A DNA stretch of 23,038 nt. Origin: a virus. The number at the start of each line of letters is the position of its first letter. Position 1 is the first letter of the stretch. Location of the stretch: positions 1 through 23,038 of IMG/VR virus record IMGVR_UViG_3300027788_000093; one strand, 5' to 3'. The notes under the pieces are model-generated. The model was not told where the DNA came from. It made no database searches and saw only the letters and a list, made by a program, of their open reading frames with translations. Of the stretch, positions 16,081 through 22,821 are shown in pieces. The translations under genes and the position numbers were made by a program.

Positions 16081-16467
16081 TTATACCGGCAATGTACTAA
16101 CTGTAACTGTAATTAAATTTGCTGTATCTGTACCAACCCAAATTTCATCACCTGCATCTAAAATAATTTTTTCATCACTAAAGAATACAGTTTCACCTGC
16201 AGGTACTATAAGTTTACTAACAATTAAATTGTCAGTATCTGGTGACTCACCAGCATTTACCAAGTACAAGCTAACTAGGCATGTGTTTACAGATTCGTCT
16301 GTAATAGTTGGTGTTCCAGTATTACACAGTATCATTGTTGTAATTGCGTTTACTTGTCCTATCGGTGGGCTGCCACCTGCTCCAACTGGTTCACCAGTTA
16401 CAGAACTTGTGTATACTTTTTGCGGAACACTTACATCTGTTGAAGTAATTTTTGCGTTTTTAATCAT
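16081..16467 (-). CDS. Small beta-rich structural protein (128 aa)
   Basis: The ORF starts at ATG 16467 with GAGGA about 8 bases upstream, 11 bases after the preceding fibre gene. The product appears to be one beta-sandwich domain: ITTMILCNTGTP, VSLYLVNAGES, SKLIVPAGETVFFSDEKIIL, DAGDEIWVGTD, ITVTVSTLPV. The order of strands and the (I/V)P.G...(F/V)..E..IL.AG..I.V motif parallel the 110-aa protein at 12105-12437, so they are probably diverged copies. No signal peptide, membrane segment or catalytic motif is seen. I infer a small virion surface or fibre-accessory protein. Confidence 0.8.
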   Translation of the reverse strand: MIKNAKITSTDVSVPQKVYTSSVTGEPVGAGGSPPIGQVNAITTMILCNTGTPTITDESVNTCLVSLYLVNAGESPDTDNLIVSKLIVPAGETVFFSDEKIILDAGDEIWVGTDTANLITVTVSTLPV

Positions 16468-16478
16468 TGTTTATTCCT

Positions 16479-17441
16479 CTAAAATAAAATACTATACAGT
16501 AATGCTCTATTTCTATTTACAAGCTCACCTGTACGTGTATTGTTGGTAAAGAATACGCCAGTTTGTCCTAACTCTTCATCATTGTGATACAATATAGTTG
16601 AGTTATTTACATACGCAGGCGTTACTGCAATTTTTTCAACTTGCAGGCCGTAATTAAATACAACCTTTCCTGTTCCTTGTGTGCGTAAAGAAATATTACC
16701 GTTAGTATCGTTGTTTGTTATTTCGTTGCCAAGTACTTCTAGATCTTGCAATTGTACTCTGTTCTTAAAAAATTGTCCAGCTAAACTTCCGTCCACAATT
16801 ACTGAAATTGCGCTTTCGCCTAATGAACTGTATCCAGTGTTGTCAATTAAATATTGCAATGCACCCGATACATCTTTATCTGTAACAATTACCCTAGTGT
16901 CGTTATCAACAATTTGGAACGTAGGATTATCTCTAATTGCATCGTCAACATATTTCTTATTAGGAATATCATCGTCGTGCGTTACCTGCGCCTCGTAAGT
17001 AGTAGTACCGAGTACTTTTACTACACCTGCCCCTGTACCAATAAGTGTTAAATCACCTTGGTCTGTGACAGAGTTAGTGAGAATTTTTTTAACTCTTAAT
17101 CCACTATCGTTAAAGTTATAAGTGCCGTCTAAGCCCTTAGCAATATTAAACGTGTCATCAACTTCATCAAAAAAGAATGAAGCAGGTGTTAATGTTCCTC
17201 TATCAATTTGCAATCCAGCAAATCTTAAAGAAACACCGTCACCTGTTTCACCATAGTTTAATTCAATTACATTATCATTAACATTTAAGTTTTCAGCTTC
17301 GACAGTTAATGTATCACCTTCAACAATTAAGTTTCCTGTGATACGTACTTCACCAATACCGACTCCAGTATCAAATAATACCTTTGATCCTTCTCCGGTT
17401 TTGATTGTGTAATCACCGTTGGTTTGTACTAACTGTGCCAT
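16479..17441 (-). CDS. Tail fibre protein (320 aa)
   Basis: The ORF starts at ATG 17441 with a modest AAGG upstream, 10 bases after the previous stop. The N-terminal third carries a module known from many phage fibres: ITGNLIVEGDTLTVEAENLN, NVNDNVIELNYGETGDGVSL, then AGLQIDRGTLTPASFFFDE. A shaft with LTLIGTGAGVVKVLGTTTYE leads to IPNKKYVDDAI (about 160-170), the helical motif typical of fibre trimers. The second half has NGNISLRTQGTGKVVFNYGL and ends in NRNRALLYSILF. It is a structural, virion-exposed protein and the first clear fibre of this cluster. No lyase or peptidase motif was recognised. Confidence 0.87.
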   Translation of the reverse strand: MAQLVQTNGDYTIKTGEGSKVLFDTGVGIGEVRITGNLIVEGDTLTVEAENLNVNDNVIELNYGETGDGVSLRFAGLQIDRGTLTPASFFFDEVDDTFNIAKGLDGTYNFNDSGLRVKKILTNSVTDQGDLTLIGTGAGVVKVLGTTTYEAQVTHDDDIPNKKYVDDAIRDNPTFQIVDNDTRVIVTDKDVSGALQYLIDNTGYSSLGESAISVIVDGSLAGQFFKNRVQLQDLEVLGNEITNNDTNGNISLRTQGTGKVVFNYGLQVEKIAVTPAYVNNSTILYHNDEELGQTGVFFTNNTRTGELVNRNRALLYSILF

Positions 17442-17451
17442 TCTTTATACC

Positions 17452-17844
17452 TTATACGTCTGTTAACACTAATACGTTTGTAGTTGAGTCATCACTTACT
17501 GACCACTTGTAACGGTTGCTGCTAAAATCAGTAGCAATCTTGTTTGACATTTTCATAACGTTAATTGCTTGTCCGTTATAGTATCCGATGATAACCATCT
17601 CGCCAACAAGTACAGCTGACGAATCAGTAACTTTGTTTACAAGTTTACAAATAGCTTGTTCACCTTCGTCGACTGATTGTACTAAAAATCTACGTGAAGA
17701 TTTTTGTTTTACAATGAAAATATCTGCTCCACCGTCAGTAGCATTAACGATCTTGCCGCCTACCCATGCTGCTTCAACTGGAATTTTTGGTGTGGCGTCT
17801 ACGCCTAATGCACCGAAGTGTTTTTTATTAATTGGTCTTCCCAT
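17452..17844 (-). CDS. Conserved 130-aa virion-module protein, function unknown
   Basis: The ORF starts at ATG 17844 with AAGGAGAAA upstream. It is the first gene after the terminator, late promoter and structured leader. It begins MGRPINKKHFGALGVDATPK and is beta-rich: AAWVGGKIVNATDGGADIFI, SRRFLVQSVDEGEQAICKLV, NRYKWSVSDDSTTNVLVL. It is basic at the N-terminus, with no signal peptide or membrane helix. I recall similar MGRP-starting proteins next to structural genes in marine T4-like phages, without an assigned function. Being promoter-proximal in the fibre operon suggests it is needed early or in high amount. A virion protein is the best guess. Confidence 0.82.
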   Translation of the reverse strand: MGRPINKKHFGALGVDATPKIPVEAAWVGGKIVNATDGGADIFIVKQKSSRRFLVQSVDEGEQAICKLVNKVTDSSAVLVGEMVIIGYYNGQAINVMKMSNKIATDFSSNRYKWSVSDDSTTNVLVLTDV

Positions 17845-17878
17845 TTTGTTTCTCCTTAAAATGACGTTCTAGGTCTAC

Positions 17879-17917
17879 GCGGATGGTATTCCGCATAAGT
17901 CCGCCGTTGTCAGCGGC
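17879..17917 (-). other. Structured mRNA leader of the fibre operon
   Basis: On the minus strand the leader holds a short GC-rich stem (GCCG with CGGC across CTGACAA, 17903-17917) and then a 5-bp perfect stem GCGGA/TCCGC with a 6-base loop (17879-17894). They lie between the late-promoter element and the ribosome-binding site, and are GC-rich in an AT-rich genome. Regulation or mRNA stability is possible; no known riboswitch class is recognised. Confidence 0.4.
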
Positions 17918-17933
17918 ACACTTTTGACATATG

Positions 17934-17941
17934 TATTTATC
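17934..17941 (-). promoter_or_regulatory. T4-type late promoter (GATAAATA)
   Basis: The minus strand reads GATAAATAC, matching 7 of 8 positions of the T4 late consensus TATAAATA, with the usual lack of a -35 box. It is 30 bases downstream of the gp23 terminator and about 90 bases upstream of the first fibre-operon ATG. Transcription would be expected to start near 17928. Confidence 0.6.
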
Positions 17942-17970
17942 AACTTGATAAGATAAAAAAATAAAGTCAT

Positions 17971-17998
17971 AAAAAAAGGGCGACCTAAGCCGCCCTTT
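17971..17998 (-). terminator. Rho-independent terminator after gp23
   Basis: The minus strand has AAAGGGCG, an 8-base loop (GCTTAGGT) and CGCCCTTT, a perfect 8-bp stem, running into a T-run of seven. It lies 27 bases after the gp23 stop, where strong termination of the head operon is expected. Confidence 0.9.
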
Positions 17999-18024
17999 AA
18001 AGTTACTAATTGTGTAACTAAGTC

Positions 18025-19197
18025 TTAAGCAAATCTTAAGTTAGCTGATGTAACACCAACTTTACCTAAGTAGTCAGCTGCGTTACCAAGAGATGATGCT
18101 GTGTTTGTTAATTCAACATAGCCATATCTTGTCATGAAGCTAACGACTGGCTCAAACGTATCTGGATCCAGTACAACACCGCTTGACATCAATGGGATGT
18201 ATGGGCAGTAGAACGCTGCTGCGTCAGACTCTGAAGAGCCTTTGTAACCGATCAACACATCGTCGTCAGTTGCATAACCGTTAACGTATACACGCATTGC
18301 ACCGTTTAAAGTACCTACAAACTTAGTGTTTGTTGGAGCTTCAAAAGTACCTTCAGTTGTTCTTGCAAACGCTGAAGTTGTAGCAGACTGTAACAAAGTT
18401 AGTACTGTTGGTGAAACAACAGCCCAGTTACCTGCGCCTCTACGTGTACGCTGTGCAATCAAGTTTGATACTCTGTTAATTTGAACAGCTAAAGCAGCAT
18501 GTTCGTCACCAACAAAAGTAGCAGTACCTGAAACAGCACCTTGGTCATAAGTTAATGCAGCTGAGCCAGCAAGTGTCTTCAATGAAGTGATCACTTCTTG
18601 GTCGATTTCTGCAGTAATTTCTTGAGCCAATGCAGCCATAATCTCTGCTTCGATGTCAATGCCCTGTTGAGCTTGTGCATCTTGAGCAGCTTCAAATGTC
18701 CAACGAGCACTCAACTTACGAGTTTTCGCTTCGACAGTTTGTTTCAAGATTTGGATGCTTAGTTTATTTCCTGGTACACCTTCTAAAGCTGCTGTACTAG
18801 CTGCTTTATCAGAAGTTGCGCCGGAATAACCTTCAGCAATCTTGAATGGCGATAGTGCCTCATCACCAGCTGTTGTATCCGTACCACTTGCAGAGTTGAA
18901 CGCATCTGCGTAACGTACTCTTAAAGTGTGGATTTGACCAACTGGTCCAGTCATTGGTTGTACTCCAACTAATTCATTTGCGATGACAGTTGGCATTACA
19001 CGTCTGATCACTGGAAGGATCACACGATTTAGTGTTGCAACGTTGCCGGCAGATGTAGCTCCTGCAGTAGCAGACTCATTCAAATACGTGCGGGTATTCT
19101 CCAGAGTTGCTGCCATAACAGAACGCTTGTTACCTTGAAGCCCTTCGAGAAGAGCGTCTTTGGTTTCTGACCAGCGACTTTCTAGTAGTTGTGACAT
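18025..19197 (-). CDS. 23: Major capsid protein gp23
   Basis: The 390-aa precursor of the T4-like head shell has AAGGAG upstream of the ATG. The N-terminus (MSQLLESRWSETKDALLEG) is followed by YLNESATAGATSAGN and VILPVIRRVMPTVIANELVG, hallmark sequences of marine gp23. Gp21 normally removes an N-terminal propeptide; LNE (residues 39-41) before SATAG fits the L/I-x-E cleavage rule. Later motifs include the helix IDIEAEIMAALAQEITAEID (about 185-205), GAGNWAVVSPTVLTLLQ (about 250) and YCPYIPLM near the C-terminus. It is shorter than T4 gp23 (521 aa) and shorter than I recall for cyanophages, probably because the insertion domain is reduced. It is the last gene of the head operon before the terminator. 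Confidence 0.97.
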   Translation of the reverse strand: MSQLLESRWSETKDALLEGLQGNKRSVMAATLENTRTYLNESATAGATSAGNVATLNRVILPVIRRVMPTVIANELVGVQPMTGPVGQIHTLRVRYADAFNSASGTDTTAGDEALSPFKIAEGYSGATSDKAASTAALEGVPGNKLSIQILKQTVEAKTRKLSARWTFEAAQDAQAQQGIDIEAEIMAALAQEITAEIDQEVITSLKTLAGSAALTYDQGAVSGTATFVGDEHAALAVQINRVSNLIAQRTRRGAGNWAVVSPTVLTLLQSATTSAFARTTEGTFEAPTNTKFVGTLNGAMRVYVNGYATDDDVLIGYKGSSESDAAAFYCPYIPLMSSGVVLDPDTFEPVVSFMTRYGYVELTNTASSLGNAADYLGKVGVTSANLRFA

Positions 19198-19209
19198 TGT
19201 TTTTTCTCC

Positions 19210-20304
19210 TTAAACTTTTAAGCCCGCAAGCCTGCGGATGTCAAATATCTCAGCAGTTTTTTCTCCACTGCTAATTTGATTGCCTGAACTTCTGTTGCCT
19301 GTTATTTCTTTGCCTTCTGTCAACGCTGCTTTTTTGGGAGCACCACCTTCCATTACGGAAGATATGTACTTGTCAAATGCAGTGTGCAATTTAGTAGTCT
19401 GTACAGATTCTAATAACTCACCCATTACCTCACGCTTCTCTGCTGAAAGAGGTCCTAGCAATTCTGCCATTACTTCTGTTCTAGCTGCGCTATTTTTGAT
19501 ACGAGCAATTTCTGCATCACGACTTTCTACTAACTTTTTAGATTCTGCAACAATTACTGCTGCTTCTTTTACTTCAGCATCTTTCTGTTTTACAACTTTA
19601 AGAAGTTTTGAAGTTTCAGATTTTTCATTTAAGTGGCTAGTAGCATATTCACTTGCGAACGATTCAAAAAGTCTGCGACCGAAGTCGTTTTCTCTCGCTG
19701 CTTGAATATCTTCTTTCAATTGAACCATTTCAGATTTAATACCTTTCGATACTGTTTCTTCAATGACCTTCGATGCTTTATTGATAAAGCCTTTCCTAGC
19801 TGCTTCAAATTTAACTTTGCTATCTCTAACAAGTTTAACTTTTGTTTCTGCTAAGTCTTTCTTATCAGCATGGAATTCTGCAATTTCTTTTGAAAGTGCA
19901 TCAACGATAAAAGATTCAAGTTTACCAACGTTACCTGCAACTGCTTTACGATCTTCACGAAGTTCTGCTAACTCATTCTTAAGATTCTTAAGAACAAATG
20001 CTTCCATAGCTTTTGAATCTTTTACGATTTTTTCAGCATATTTGGCTTTAGCTTCGATAAGTCCTTGACGGTCTTCAGCAAATTCTGATAGCTCAGCTTG
20101 TATTCTGTCTGCTAACATATTTTCAACTGCTTCAACCATTGCGGTCTTATCATGTTCGTACTTCTGTGCATATTCTTCACGCAATTGTGTAGTAACATTG
20201 TTACGGTTTTCTTGAACTGTTGTTTCCCAAGCGGTTTCAATTTCCGACTTGACTTCTTCGGAAATCACATTAGTTTCGAATAGTTGTTTTACAAACTCTA
20301 GCAT
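19210..20304 (-). CDS. 22: Prohead core scaffolding protein gp22
   Basis: The 364-aa protein starts after AGGAGA, 10 bases downstream of gp21 and 12 bases upstream of gp23. It is almost entirely charged helix or coiled coil, rich in K, E and A (e.g. IQAELSEFAEDRQGLIEAKA, LAELREDRKAVAGNVGKLE), and ends in IFDIRRLAGLKV, as in other marine gp22 proteins. Many L/I-x-E triplets (LRE, LAE, LKE, IAE) are potential gp21 sites, consistent with its being cut to peptides during head maturation. It forms the inner core on which gp23 assembles. Four diverged repeats of a helical unit (..(A/E)EF.(A/E)D(R/K)..L.E.K.K..) are visible at about residues 70-190. Confidence 0.95.
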   Translation of the reverse strand: MLEFVKQLFETNVISEEVKSEIETAWETTVQENRNNVTTQLREEYAQKYEHDKTAMVEAVENMLADRIQAELSEFAEDRQGLIEAKAKYAEKIVKDSKAMEAFVLKNLKNELAELREDRKAVAGNVGKLESFIVDALSKEIAEFHADKKDLAETKVKLVRDSKVKFEAARKGFINKASKVIEETVSKGIKSEMVQLKEDIQAARENDFGRRLFESFASEYATSHLNEKSETSKLLKVVKQKDAEVKEAAVIVAESKKLVESRDAEIARIKNSAARTEVMAELLGPLSAEKREVMGELLESVQTTKLHTAFDKYISSVMEGGAPKKAALTEGKEITGNRSSGNQISSGEKTAEIFDIRRLAGLKV

Positions 20305-20314
20305 AGTGATTCTC

Positions 20315-20944
20315 CTACGTTTTGTTTAAACTTGAAATAAACTTTTTCAAGCTCTCTGCTATATACTTCTGTGCCTGTGGGTCGCCTTTAACTTCTTGTG
20401 CCACTTGAAATGCCTTGTAGCCACCTGTATTATTCATTAGGTGTTCGTAAACTGGTGTTGGGTATGCTCCCGGAGCAGATGGTTGAGCTACAACATCAAC
20501 AGTAATAATTTCAAATCCTTGAACATTACCGTCTCCGTCAACTTCGCCTGACCCTCTACTTGAAACTCCCAACTTAACTCCGCTTTCCAACATCGATGTT
20601 ACAATTTGTCCCATCGGCGTTGGCAGCATTTTAAGTTTTCCGTAGCCATTTGGACCATCCATCCACATTTTAGTAATCATGTGACTGACCCTGTCCAAAT
20701 TGATGCGTAAATCTTGTGGGTGATCAACTTCCCCTAGCACTGAATACCCCCCAGAAATCTGTTCGTTGAGCGTCTTAACAGCCCTGTCAATTTCCTTCGA
20801 AGAATAAACACGTTGGTTAGCATTACGAATGTCACCTTGAATACAGATACCACTCAGATGTAATGTTTTACCCTCGGTCTCATCACGCTCAAGTACGATT
20901 TTAGCCTGATCGAAGCTCAGATGTTCTGCTAGTGTAGTTTTCAT
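20315..20944 (-). CDS. 21: Prohead core protease gp21
   Basis: This is the serine protease of the T4 prohead, which activates itself, digests the scaffold and trims gp23. I chose ATG 20944; GTG at 20947 is directly before it and also possible (AAAGGAAA lies upstream). Visible family motifs are HLSGICIQGDIRNANQRVY (the N-terminal strand and substrate-groove region), GEVDHP with the likely catalytic His at about 75, GVSSRGSGEVD with the likely nucleophile Ser at about 128-129, and DVVAQPSAPGA (Asp about 150), a conserved block of the gp21 family. It is 209 aa, close to T4 gp21 length. It sits between the gp67-like protein and gp22, exactly as in T4-like phages, and is probably translated from the same message. 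Confidence 0.95.
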   Translation of the reverse strand: MKTTLAEHLSFDQAKIVLERDETEGKTLHLSGICIQGDIRNANQRVYSSKEIDRAVKTLNEQISGGYSVLGEVDHPQDLRINLDRVSHMITKMWMDGPNGYGKLKMLPTPMGQIVTSMLESGVKLGVSSRGSGEVDGDGNVQGFEIITVDVVAQPSAPGAYPTPVYEHLMNNTGGYKAFQVAQEVKGDPQAQKYIAESLKKFISSLNKT

Positions 20945-20966
20945 CACTTTTTAGTATTTCCTTTTA

Positions 20967-21863
20967 CTATCGTTTGCTACGGAAAATCGATTGCTTGTTA
21001 TCAGCTGATTCTTTGCTACCTGCTTTTTCAGCGCCATGTCCTTTAGTGCTGTCCATTTTAGTTGCTGTTTTTGAACCAGGCTTGTTAACATTACCTGCAT
21101 TTTCTTCTTTAGGTGTAATATCTGCTAATCCACCGTCATTTTTACCTGACTCTGTGCCGCCTTTTGCGATGTTAGCAGTTGTTCCACCCATATCGTTTTT
21201 CATGTTGTCAACAATTGATTTTTTGTTGTCTGCTGTTTCTGCACTGCCTTTTGATTCAGCACCGTGTCCACCAGCTACTTTTTCAACATACTCACGAAAT
21301 GTGTCTAGTTCGTCAACTTCAGAAGCTTCTGGTGCAAATGCTTCTTCTTCTGCACCCATATCCATTTCTGGCTCACCTTCTTCGTCTCCGTCTACACCTT
21401 TGATTTCGTCAAACTTTGCTTGAAGTTCGTCAACGATTGAATCTAGATCTTGGAAAAGCTCTTCTGGCTCTTTCTCACCTTCTTCATCAGCGTCAATGTC
21501 AGATTCTAAATCGTCTGTTTCATCTCCACCAATTGTTGGCATGTCTGTCATATCGTCTTCTGCTTCAATAGCAATGTCTTCAAATTCTTCATCTAATTCT
21601 TTATCATCAGATGCTTCTTCATCAGATGCTTCTTCAACAGCGTCATCATCGTCGTTATCGGATGCTTCGTCTACTGCTTCATCATCATCAGTTTTTGATG
21701 CTTCATCTACTTCCTCATCGTCAGTCATTTCTTCTTCGATTAGGTTTTCGTAGATTTCACGTGATTTAGTTACCACGTACTCGTGAAATAATTCTTCTGC
21801 TTTTTCTTGGTTATCGTTAACCAAGTTTTCGAGCATTTGCTCTAATGTACTCTTATCTGCCAT
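20967..21863 (-). CDS. 67: Acidic prohead core protein, gp67-like
   Basis: This is a 298-aa protein with AAGGAG before the ATG. The first 40 residues (LEQMLENLVNDNQEKAEELF, then HEYVVTKSREIYENLIEEE) resemble the helical N-terminus of T4 gp67, which also turns into a long acidic tail. Here the tail is much longer than in the 80-aa T4 protein. Residues about 43-130 are a D/E-rich stretch with repeated (D/E)EAS, and residues 199-220 and 275-296 are two copies of GHGAE..GS.E.ADNK.SI separated by a Gly/Lys-rich linker. The likely role is an internal core component, cleaved by gp21 and perhaps retained as internal peptides. Position directly upstream of gp21 supports this. The assignment to gp67 is by N-terminal pattern and context, not alignment. 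Confidence 0.8.
   Translation of the reverse strand: MADKSTLEQMLENLVNDNQEKAEELFHEYVVTKSREIYENLIEEEMTDDEEVDEASKTDDDEAVDEASDNDDDDAVEEASDEEASDDKELDEEFEDIAIEAEDDMTDMPTIGGDETDDLESDIDADEEGEKEPEELFQDLDSIVDELQAKFDEIKGVDGDEEGEPEMDMGAEEEAFAPEASEVDELDTFREYVEKVAGGHGAESKGSAETADNKKSIVDNMKNDMGGTTANIAKGGTESGKNDGGLADITPKEENAGNVNKPGSKTATKMDSTKGHGAEKAGSKESADNKQSIFRSKR
21605..21634 (-). repeat. Perfect 15-base tandem repeat (x2) in gp67-like gene
   Basis: The plus strand reads CATCAGATGCTTCTT twice in succession, encoding EEASD in tandem. Imperfect copies of the DEAS codons continue on both sides (about 21605-21730), a substrate for slippage within the acidic tail. Confidence 0.85.
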
Positions 21864-21911
21864 TTCATATTCTCCTTTAAATTGATACTTTCGGTAAGGC
21901 TGTTTGTTATA

Positions 21912-21919
21912 TATTTACA
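21912..21919 (-). promoter_or_regulatory. T4-late-type promoter element (TGTAAATA)
   Basis: The minus strand reads TGTAAATA, 7 of 8 matches to TATAAATA, in the 76-base gap upstream of the gp67-like gene and 49 bases before its ATG. It would start transcription of the 67-21-22-23 unit. Confidence 0.45.
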
Positions 21920-21939
21920 TAATTGTTATAAAACCAGGG

Positions 21940-22599
21940 TTAAATGGTAGTATTTTGATTCATTTTGTGAGGATATATAATTCCTTCAAAAGTGTTGCCA
22001 AAATCTGTTACACTAATATGTTTAAGATTAGTGTATTGCGGTCCCAGCTTATCTGGAATAAATGCGCCATCATCAATGATTCTATAAAATGTTGTGTGTG
22101 TAAATTCCTTAATAACTTTCTCTGTTTGGCTTAGCCAGTTGCCAAAGAACGTTGCAGAGTCTGTAGTTTTCTTGTAATTAAACGTATCTGCATATACATT
22201 ATTAAATTTTCCTTTAACACCTTGGTAGTCAAACCCTGCAATATAAATCTTCTTATGGCCGTTTGATGCTGCAAACCATAATGCAGTAGGTCCACTACTC
22301 CATCCCTTGTGCGGACTAAAAAAATTAACACCGTGGTTAGTTTTTATTCCTTTATTAGGATTAGTCCATACTGTGCCTTTGTTATGATAGCCTGCTTCGA
22401 TCATTTCGTTAACCATTTTAACATCTACTGCTACAATGTAATGTGGATCAAATTCTCTATATTGTGCGTTACAACCGTATACAGTTCCAACGTTTACTAA
22501 TTTTTCACATTGAATTGATCGGCGGCTTAACCCGTTTCCTAATACAAATGCTATATCTTTACTGTGGGATTTATTCTTCTTGCTCAAGTTTCGCACCAT
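21940..22599 (-). CDS. MptE/CST-I-like glycosyltransferase-fold protein
   Basis: I prefer ATG 22599 (219 aa), which overlaps the preceding gene by 29 bases; a start at 22644 (234 aa) is open but overlaps it by 74. Neither has a strong ribosome-binding site. Visible motifs are AFVLGNGLSRRSI near the N-terminus (a nucleotide-binding GNG.S loop), GTVYGCNAQYREFDPHYIVA, then SSGPTALWFAASNGHKKIYI followed by AGFDYQG, and a C-terminal RIIDDGAF. This order (GNG.S, CN..Y, SG...A..A...G.K.IY..G.D) resembles CST-I-type sialyltransferases and the related MptE-like family. The substrate is unknown. It is an accessory gene inside the head cluster, with no counterpart in T4. It might modify a virion protein or a host glycan; that is inference. 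Confidence 0.7.
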   Translation of the reverse strand: MVRNLSKKNKSHSKDIAFVLGNGLSRRSIQCEKLVNVGTVYGCNAQYREFDPHYIVAVDVKMVNEMIEAGYHNKGTVWTNPNKGIKTNHGVNFFSPHKGWSSGPTALWFAASNGHKKIYIAGFDYQGVKGKFNNVYADTFNYKKTTDSATFFGNWLSQTEKVIKEFTHTTFYRIIDDGAFIPDKLGPQYTNLKHISVTDFGNTFEGIIYPHKMNQNTTI

Positions 22600-22810
22600 A
22601 CATTTGTCTAATGAAGTCAAGTTCAGATTCGTGTTCTGCAACATGTGCTTCGGATTGTAATCTTAATTGATTAATCTGACGTAACGTAAGGCGTGCTTTG
22701 CGTGTATCATCTCGTTTGAGTACACTGCTATCTTTCTTATTGTCGTAACGGCGGTCGACTGCAAAGTCGTTCACATCGTCATTAAAATATAAAAATTCGT
22801 TTAAAAGCAT
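22571..22810 (-). CDS. Conserved small head-module protein (79 aa), function unknown
   Basis: This protein lies between the portal gene and the glycosyltransferase-like gene, 11 bases after the portal stop. The sequence starts MLLNEFLYFNDDVNDFAVDR, continues with DTRKARLTLRQINQLRLQSE and ends in ELDFIRQMYGAKLEQEE. It is charged and mostly helical. I recognise it as a type conserved downstream of gene 20 in marine T4-like phages, where T4 itself has genes 67 and 68. It may be a core component, but no function is known to me. It has no clear Shine-Dalgarno; an AATAAATA element lies immediately upstream. Confidence 0.85.
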   Translation of the reverse strand: MLLNEFLYFNDDVNDFAVDRRYDNKKDSSVLKRDDTRKARLTLRQINQLRLQSEAHVAEHESELDFIRQMYGAKLEQEE

Positions 22811-22821
22811 AATTGTATTTA

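Noticed and set aside
22600-22644. Upstream start of the glycosyltransferase-like gene
   Set aside because: It overlaps the 79-aa gene by 74 bases and adds nothing that resembles the family. It is not excluded, since neither start has a strong ribosome-binding site.
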